This document shows, in pieces, positions 43,851 through 47,551 of a stretch of DNA of 47,551 nt. Below the pieces are notes generated by a model. That model did no database searches and was not told the DNA's origin. It was given only the letters and a program-made list of their open reading frames with translations. The stretch's first letter is position 1. Each line of letters begins with the position of its first letter. The stretch comes from an uncultured Clostridium sp. (GTDB lineage Bacteria > Bacillota > Clostridia > Oscillospirales > Acutalibacteraceae), in NCBI GenBank assembly GCA_958422185.1, contig CATZNW010000020.1:1-47551 (forward strand), written 5' to 3'. The translations under genes and the position numbers were made by a program.

Positions 43851-45521
43851 TTGAGCTTTGATAATTTATGTATGAACTGCTTTGAAAGGCTGACCGACGG
43901 CAGCGTATGCCGCAAATGCGGGTTTGACAACGATTCGCCGGCGGACATGCTGTTTTTGCCGCGAAAAACACTGCTTGCAAACAGATATGTTGTCGGGAAG
44001 GACATAGCAAGGGAAAGCGACGCTGTTACCTATATGGGGTACGACACGGAAAGAGAAGCGGCAGTAACCATAAGGGAGCTGCTGCCAAATGGAATCGCAA
44101 ACCGTCTGGAGGGAAATCCGGACGTTCATGTTCGTGAAAGATACAGAAAAAGTTTTGAGGGTTACAAAAAATCTTTTACCGGACTTTGGAAAACCCTGAA
44201 AAGCATGAATTCCCTTGCCGCGGTCATCCCTGTTATAGATGTTTTTGAAGAAAATGAAACGGTTTACGCCGTTTCAGAATGGATGGCAACGGTATCACTC
44301 AGAGATTTTCTGATAAGGAATGAAAATAACAATATACCATGGGACAGAGCAAGACTAATGTTCATGCCTGTTCTTACAACGCTTGAGCACCTGCATCAAA
44401 ACGGGATCATACACGGCGGGATTAATCCCGAGAATCTTGTTTTGTGCGGAGACGGCAAGGTGCGGCTTGCCGGATTCTGCATAAGCGAATGCAACTGTGC
44501 AAACAGTGAGCTGGAATTTAATGAGCACGAGGGTTACACTGCGCTTGAGCAGTATGACAACAACCATAAGATCTGCCCGGCAACAGATATTTATGCCTTT
44601 TCCGCCTGTATATACAGAGCGCTTGTTGGCACCAACCCGCCCAGTGCGCTTTCAAGGGAGACCAATGACCGCCTCATGATACCCAACAGGATAGCGGAAA
44701 CCATCCCTGCGTATGTAATAAAAGCACTGGGAGCCGGGCTTCAGATATATCCTGAAAGAAGGATACAAAATGTTTATGATTACAGGGAACTTTTAAATGC
44801 CGCGCCGTCCGTTGTGGCAAAAGCCGCTGATATAAAGGCTGTTGAAGAACGGGAAACACCGCCGCCGGCAGAACAGGCGCCGGAACGTGAAGCACGCCGC
44901 CAGCCTGAGAAAAAGAAGCTTAATAAGGGACAGATTGCCGCTATTGTAATAGCCGTTATAGCAGTAATTGCGGCAGCCGTTTATATTTTTGGATTTTCCG
45001 GGCTGATAGGCGGAAAAGAACCTGAAACGGAGCAGACTACACTGCCGCAGATAACCGTGCCGGATTTCAGCTCTGTGGGATACACGGAATCAGATATCAG
45101 AAACAGCGGCTCATGGAACGAACAGTTCAGAATAACGTTTGAATATGCATATTCGGCGGATTTTGACGCCGGAATCGTATTTCAGCAGAGTGTAGCTGCC
45201 GGTGAGCAGGTACAGGAAGGCAGCGCTATCGTGCTTACCGTAAGCCGGGGAACGCAGATGGTGGATATACCTGACGTTGGCGGAATGAATGAGACGGAGG
45301 CAAAACAGCAGCTGGAAACACTTGGTTTTAAGGTTGAAACAGTGTATGTTTATAATGACGGTTCATACACCGCAGGAGAGGTCAAGGATGACGACGGTAT
45401 TGCGCCGGAGGCAGGTTCATCCGTTCCCAAGGGAGAGACAGTAATCATCCAGGTGTACGGCGAAATTGAAACCACCACCGCGGCACCGGAAACAACTTCC
45501 TCAACGACTGCGGCTCCGTAA
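43851..45521 (+). CDS. Zinc-ribbon / pseudokinase / PASTA membrane protein
   Basis: 556 residues. A zinc ribbon (Cys 7, 10, 20, 23) precedes a Ser/Thr-kinase fold (about 45-315), a Pro/Glu linker, a membrane segment (IAAIVIAVIAVIAAAVYIF), two PASTA domains (about 405-545) and a Thr/Ser/Pro tail. The kinase is degenerate at all three catalytic points. The ATP Lys region is VTIREL (Lys to Arg), HRDxKPEN is HGGINPEN (Asp to Gly, Lys to Asn), and DFG is GFC. It may bind muropeptides outside and act as a scaffold inside. The TTG at 43851 is chosen for GGGGGC upstream and the ribbon position. Confidence 0.88.
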   Translation: MSFDNLCMNCFERLTDGSVCRKCGFDNDSPADMLFLPRKTLLANRYVVGKDIARESDAVTYMGYDTEREAAVTIRELLPNGIANRLEGNPDVHVRERYRKSFEGYKKSFTGLWKTLKSMNSLAAVIPVIDVFEENETVYAVSEWMATVSLRDFLIRNENNNIPWDRARLMFMPVLTTLEHLHQNGIIHGGINPENLVLCGDGKVRLAGFCISECNCANSELEFNEHEGYTALEQYDNNHKICPATDIYAFSACIYRALVGTNPPSALSRETNDRLMIPNRIAETIPAYVIKALGAGLQIYPERRIQNVYDYRELLNAAPSVVAKAADIKAVEERETPPPAEQAPEREARRQPEKKKLNKGQIAAIVIAVIAVIAAAVYIFGFSGLIGGKEPETEQTTLPQITVPDFSSVGYTESDIRNSGSWNEQFRITFEYAYSADFDAGIVFQQSVAAGEQVQEGSAIVLTVSRGTQMVDIPDVGGMNETEAKQQLETLGFKVETVYVYNDGSYTAGEVKDDDGIAPEAGSSVPKGETVIIQVYGEIETTTAAPETTSSTTAAP

Positions 45522-45527
45522 GCTGAG

Positions 45528-46169
45528 ATGAAAAAGTTTTTTTACACCGTCTCGGTAAACATATTTTATGTTTTGAAGTATCATTTTCTTCCGGCGGTGC
45601 TTATGACGGCGGCAACCGCTGCGGTCATGCTGTGCGCAGCGCTTATCGCCGCCCATGTAAGGGGCGAAAATGCAAAATATGTTCTGAAAAAATACGCCCC
45701 GGCAATTTGCTCGGCAAATGCGCTTATATTTTACGTTTTCTTTGTTTTAAACGCGACTGTCTTGAAACGGCTGTCAGAACCCGAATACCAGCCGTTTTCA
45801 GATATCTACGGCGGATGGATGGTTGGCGAGCTGACTTATACCTATGATTTCTCTGCACTTTGGAATGTAATCATGTTCGTGCCGCTTTGCACATTCCTAT
45901 TTATATTTTTAAAATCTGCATTAAAACGGAACACGGCAGTAAAGCAGCTTTTCATCATATCCGGAATATCGGGCTTTCTGTTCAGCGGAGCGGTGGAAAT
46001 CTTACAGATCATATTAAAAGCGGGAACATTTCAGTTTTCCGACCTGGTTTACAACACTCTGGGATCCGTACTGGGAGTCCCGGTCTGTCTGATACTGGTA
46101 AAGATTGCGCAAAGCGTGTGGCCGGTATTACGCCGGAAAATGAAAATAAAGCAAAACAGTTTGAATTAA
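45528..46169 (+). CDS. VanZ-family membrane protein
   Basis: 213 residues with about five membrane segments. The VanZ pattern shows as WNVIMFVPLCTFLFIF, SGAVEILQIILKAGTFQFSD and LVYNTLGSVLGVPVCLI. VanZ relatives are linked to low-level teicoplanin resistance, but the mechanism is unclear. ATG lies 6 bases after the pseudokinase stop, so they share a transcript, consistent with an envelope role. Confidence 0.88.
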   Translation: MKKFFYTVSVNIFYVLKYHFLPAVLMTAATAAVMLCAALIAAHVRGENAKYVLKKYAPAICSANALIFYVFFVLNATVLKRLSEPEYQPFSDIYGGWMVGELTYTYDFSALWNVIMFVPLCTFLFIFLKSALKRNTAVKQLFIISGISGFLFSGAVEILQIILKAGTFQFSDLVYNTLGSVLGVPVCLILVKIAQSVWPVLRRKMKIKQNSLN

Positions 46170-46196
46170 AGCGTGCCTTTCGGCGCGCTTTTTTTT
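46167..46196 (+). terminator. Terminator after the VanZ-family gene
   Basis: AGCGTGCC pairs with GGCGCGCT (one G-T pair, 4-base loop), followed by eight T. Confidence 0.88.
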
Positions 46197-46317
46197 GTTC
46201 ACAAATGTAGTAAAACTTTGATTTTGTAACAAATCTTAACTTTATCTGCCTGATTTGTTGATAGCGGCATTTTCCCGGATTAAACTTAAATCACAAATCA
46301 TTTTAAGGGGGAAATGT

Positions 46318-47551
46318 ATGAAAAACGCAGATCTTGTAAGCAAAATGAGCCTTGAGCAAAAGGCAAAGTTTGTTTCCGGTTTTGACTATTGGCATCTTGA
46401 GGAGGCAAAGGAACTCGGGCTGCCGAAAATCATGATGACGGACGGACCGAACGGTTTGAGAAAGCAGGACACAGAACACAGAAACAAAACAAAAATAGGG
46501 CTGGGAAACACCGTTTCAACCACCTGTTTCCCGCCTGCGGCAACAAGCGCCTGCTGCTGGGACGAAAAGCTGTGGTTTGAAGAGGGACGCGCAATGGCAC
46601 AAGAATGCCTTGCGGAAAAAGTATCCGTCATTTTAGGCCCTGGAACAAATATAAAACGTTCGCCGGTATGCGGCAGAAACTTTGAGTATTTTTCAGAGGA
46701 CCCGCTGCTTGCGGGAAAAAGCGCCGCAGGAATAATAAAAGGCATACAAAGCCTTGGCATAGGAGCGTCGCTGAAACATTTTGCCTGCAACTCGCAGGAA
46801 GCGTTCAGAATGGTCGTTAATGAAGTTATTGACGAACGTACTATAAGGGAAATCTATTTCCCGGCATTTGAGATTGCGGTCAAGGAGTCGCAGCCCTGGA
46901 CCGTTATGAATTCATACAACAAAATAAACGGAGTCTATGCGGCACAAAATGACTGGCTTCAGGAACAGGTGCTGAGAAACGAGTGGGGCTTTGACGGGCT
47001 GATCGTTACCGACTGGGGCGCATCTGTGGACAGAATTCCCGGAATACAGAACGGCACCGACCTTGAAATGCCCACCTCAGGCAAACTGAACACAAAGAAA
47101 ATCATTGCCGCTGTTAAAAATAAAACACTGGATGAAAATACGCTGAACAAATGCGTGGACAGAGTAATAGACCTTATACTGAAATCAAAGCCGGCGCTCT
47201 CCAAGACGCACAGTTACAGTAAAGCAGAACATCACGAAACCGCAAAAAGAATTGCGCAGGATTCTATGGTGCTGCTCAAAAATGATGAAAATATTTTGCC
47301 TTTAAAGCCGGAACAAAAGATTGCCGTTATAGGCGAACTCGCGGAATTTCCACGTTTTCAGGGGGCAGGAACATCATTCATTAACCCCACGAAACTTGAC
47401 AGCGCGCTTAAAAATCTTAAAGATCTTGACGTTAAGCTTACATATTCGCGCGGTTACGACAGGACCTGTGACAAAACGGATAAAGAACTCATCAGCGAAG
47501 CCGTAACAGCGGCAAAGGCAGCGGACGTAGCAGTGATCTTTGCGGGACTGA
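46318..47551 (+). CDS. Glycoside hydrolase family 3 beta-glucosidase (5' part; runs off the right edge)
   Basis: 411 codons are visible from an ATG with AAGGGGG upstream. GH3 N-terminal barrel motifs are present: MMTDGPNGLR, FPPAATSACCWD, GPGTNIKRSPVCGRNFEYFS, the Lys-His pair in SLKHFACNS, and the nucleophile Asp in LIVTDWGAS. The C-terminal domain starts at VLLKNDENILPL with AVIGELAEFPRFQGAGTS. No signal peptide, so it acts in the cytoplasm on imported oligosaccharides. An imperfect palindrome (GATTTTGTAACAAATC, about 46218-46233) upstream could be an operator. Confidence 0.95.
   Translation, partial: MKNADLVSKMSLEQKAKFVSGFDYWHLEEAKELGLPKIMMTDGPNGLRKQDTEHRNKTKIGLGNTVSTTCFPPAATSACCWDEKLWFEEGRAMAQECLAEKVSVILGPGTNIKRSPVCGRNFEYFSEDPLLAGKSAAGIIKGIQSLGIGASLKHFACNSQEAFRMVVNEVIDERTIREIYFPAFEIAVKESQPWTVMNSYNKINGVYAAQNDWLQEQVLRNEWGFDGLIVTDWGASVDRIPGIQNGTDLEMPTSGKLNTKKIIAAVKNKTLDENTLNKCVDRVIDLILKSKPALSKTHSYSKAEHHETAKRIAQDSMVLLKNDENILPLKPEQKIAVIGELAEFPRFQGAGTSFINPTKLDSALKNLKDLDVKLTYSRGYDRTCDKTDKELISEAVTAAKAADVAVIFAGL

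Overview
The window reads as chromosome of a low-to-medium GC Gram-positive Clostridia, probably a gut Oscillospiraceae/Ruminococcaceae relative. That placement is an inference from gene content: an agr-type peptide quorum-sensing locus, RNase Y, YmdB, YhaM, a Gls24/FakA/RecG run, a T-box in front of thrS, a PASTA-domain kinase-like protein, a Wzz/CpsD-type capsule operon, and abundant AGGAGG ribosome binding sites. The standard code with TGA as stop is used (for example by the terminal gene of the capsule operon).

Layout. (1) 1-5134, minus strand: the first 1711 codons of a very large secreted RHS/YD-repeat protein (DNRLRE domain, five Ig-like repeats, YD repeats), running off the left edge. 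(2) 5231-8648: an agr-like circuit. XRE regulator, LytTR response regulator and AgrC-like GHKL kinase lie on the minus strand. They are divergent from a 45-residue AgrD-type cyclic-peptide precursor and AgrB on the plus strand. The kinase reading frame is interrupted by an in-frame TGA at codon 46. (3) 9179-10249: mutY. (4) 10250-14919: accessory island. It holds a DUF4417-like/ribonuclease polymorphic toxin with a barstar-like immunity gene, a displaced toxin C-terminal tip with a second immunity gene, a second copy of the ribonuclease tip with a second barstar-like gene, an HD hydrolase / nucleoside deoxyribosyltransferase-like pair, and a run of seven perfect hairpins ending at tRNA-Gln(CTG). 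(5) 15169-21641, plus strand: ymdB, an orphan family-5 solute-binding lipoprotein, Gls24/Asp23, fakA, recG. (6) 21709-36053, minus strand: a thirteen-gene exopolysaccharide/capsule operon from a single good promoter (Wzz, CpsD tyrosine kinase, initiating glycosylphosphotransferase, five or six glycosyltransferase-type enzymes, radical SAM/SPASM protein, acyltransferase, flippase, LicD, Wzy). (7) 36264-38213, minus: a Dabb protein and RNase Y. (8) 38458-40681, plus: threonine T-box and thrS. (9) 40775-43658, minus: yhaM, prmA and an alpha/beta hydrolase. (10) 43851-46169, plus: a zinc-ribbon/pseudokinase/PASTA membrane protein and a VanZ-family protein. (11) 46318-47551, plus: the first 411 codons of a GH3 beta-glucosidase.

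How the parts fit. The agr peptide is predicted to be processed and exported by AgrB and sensed by the kinase, which would signal to the LytTR regulator. The broken kinase suggests the strain may be signal-blind. The RHS gene lies directly downstream of the sensor operon, separated by a terminator. The toxin island has the classic shape of a polymorphic toxin locus: one complete toxin followed by spare C-terminal tips, each with its own immunity gene. The most unusual items are the interrupted agr sensor, the DUF4417-RNase fusion with orphan tips, the A8 tract ahead of both barstar-like genes, the pseudokinase, the SPASM enzyme inside the capsule operon, and the hairpin run beside tRNA-Gln.
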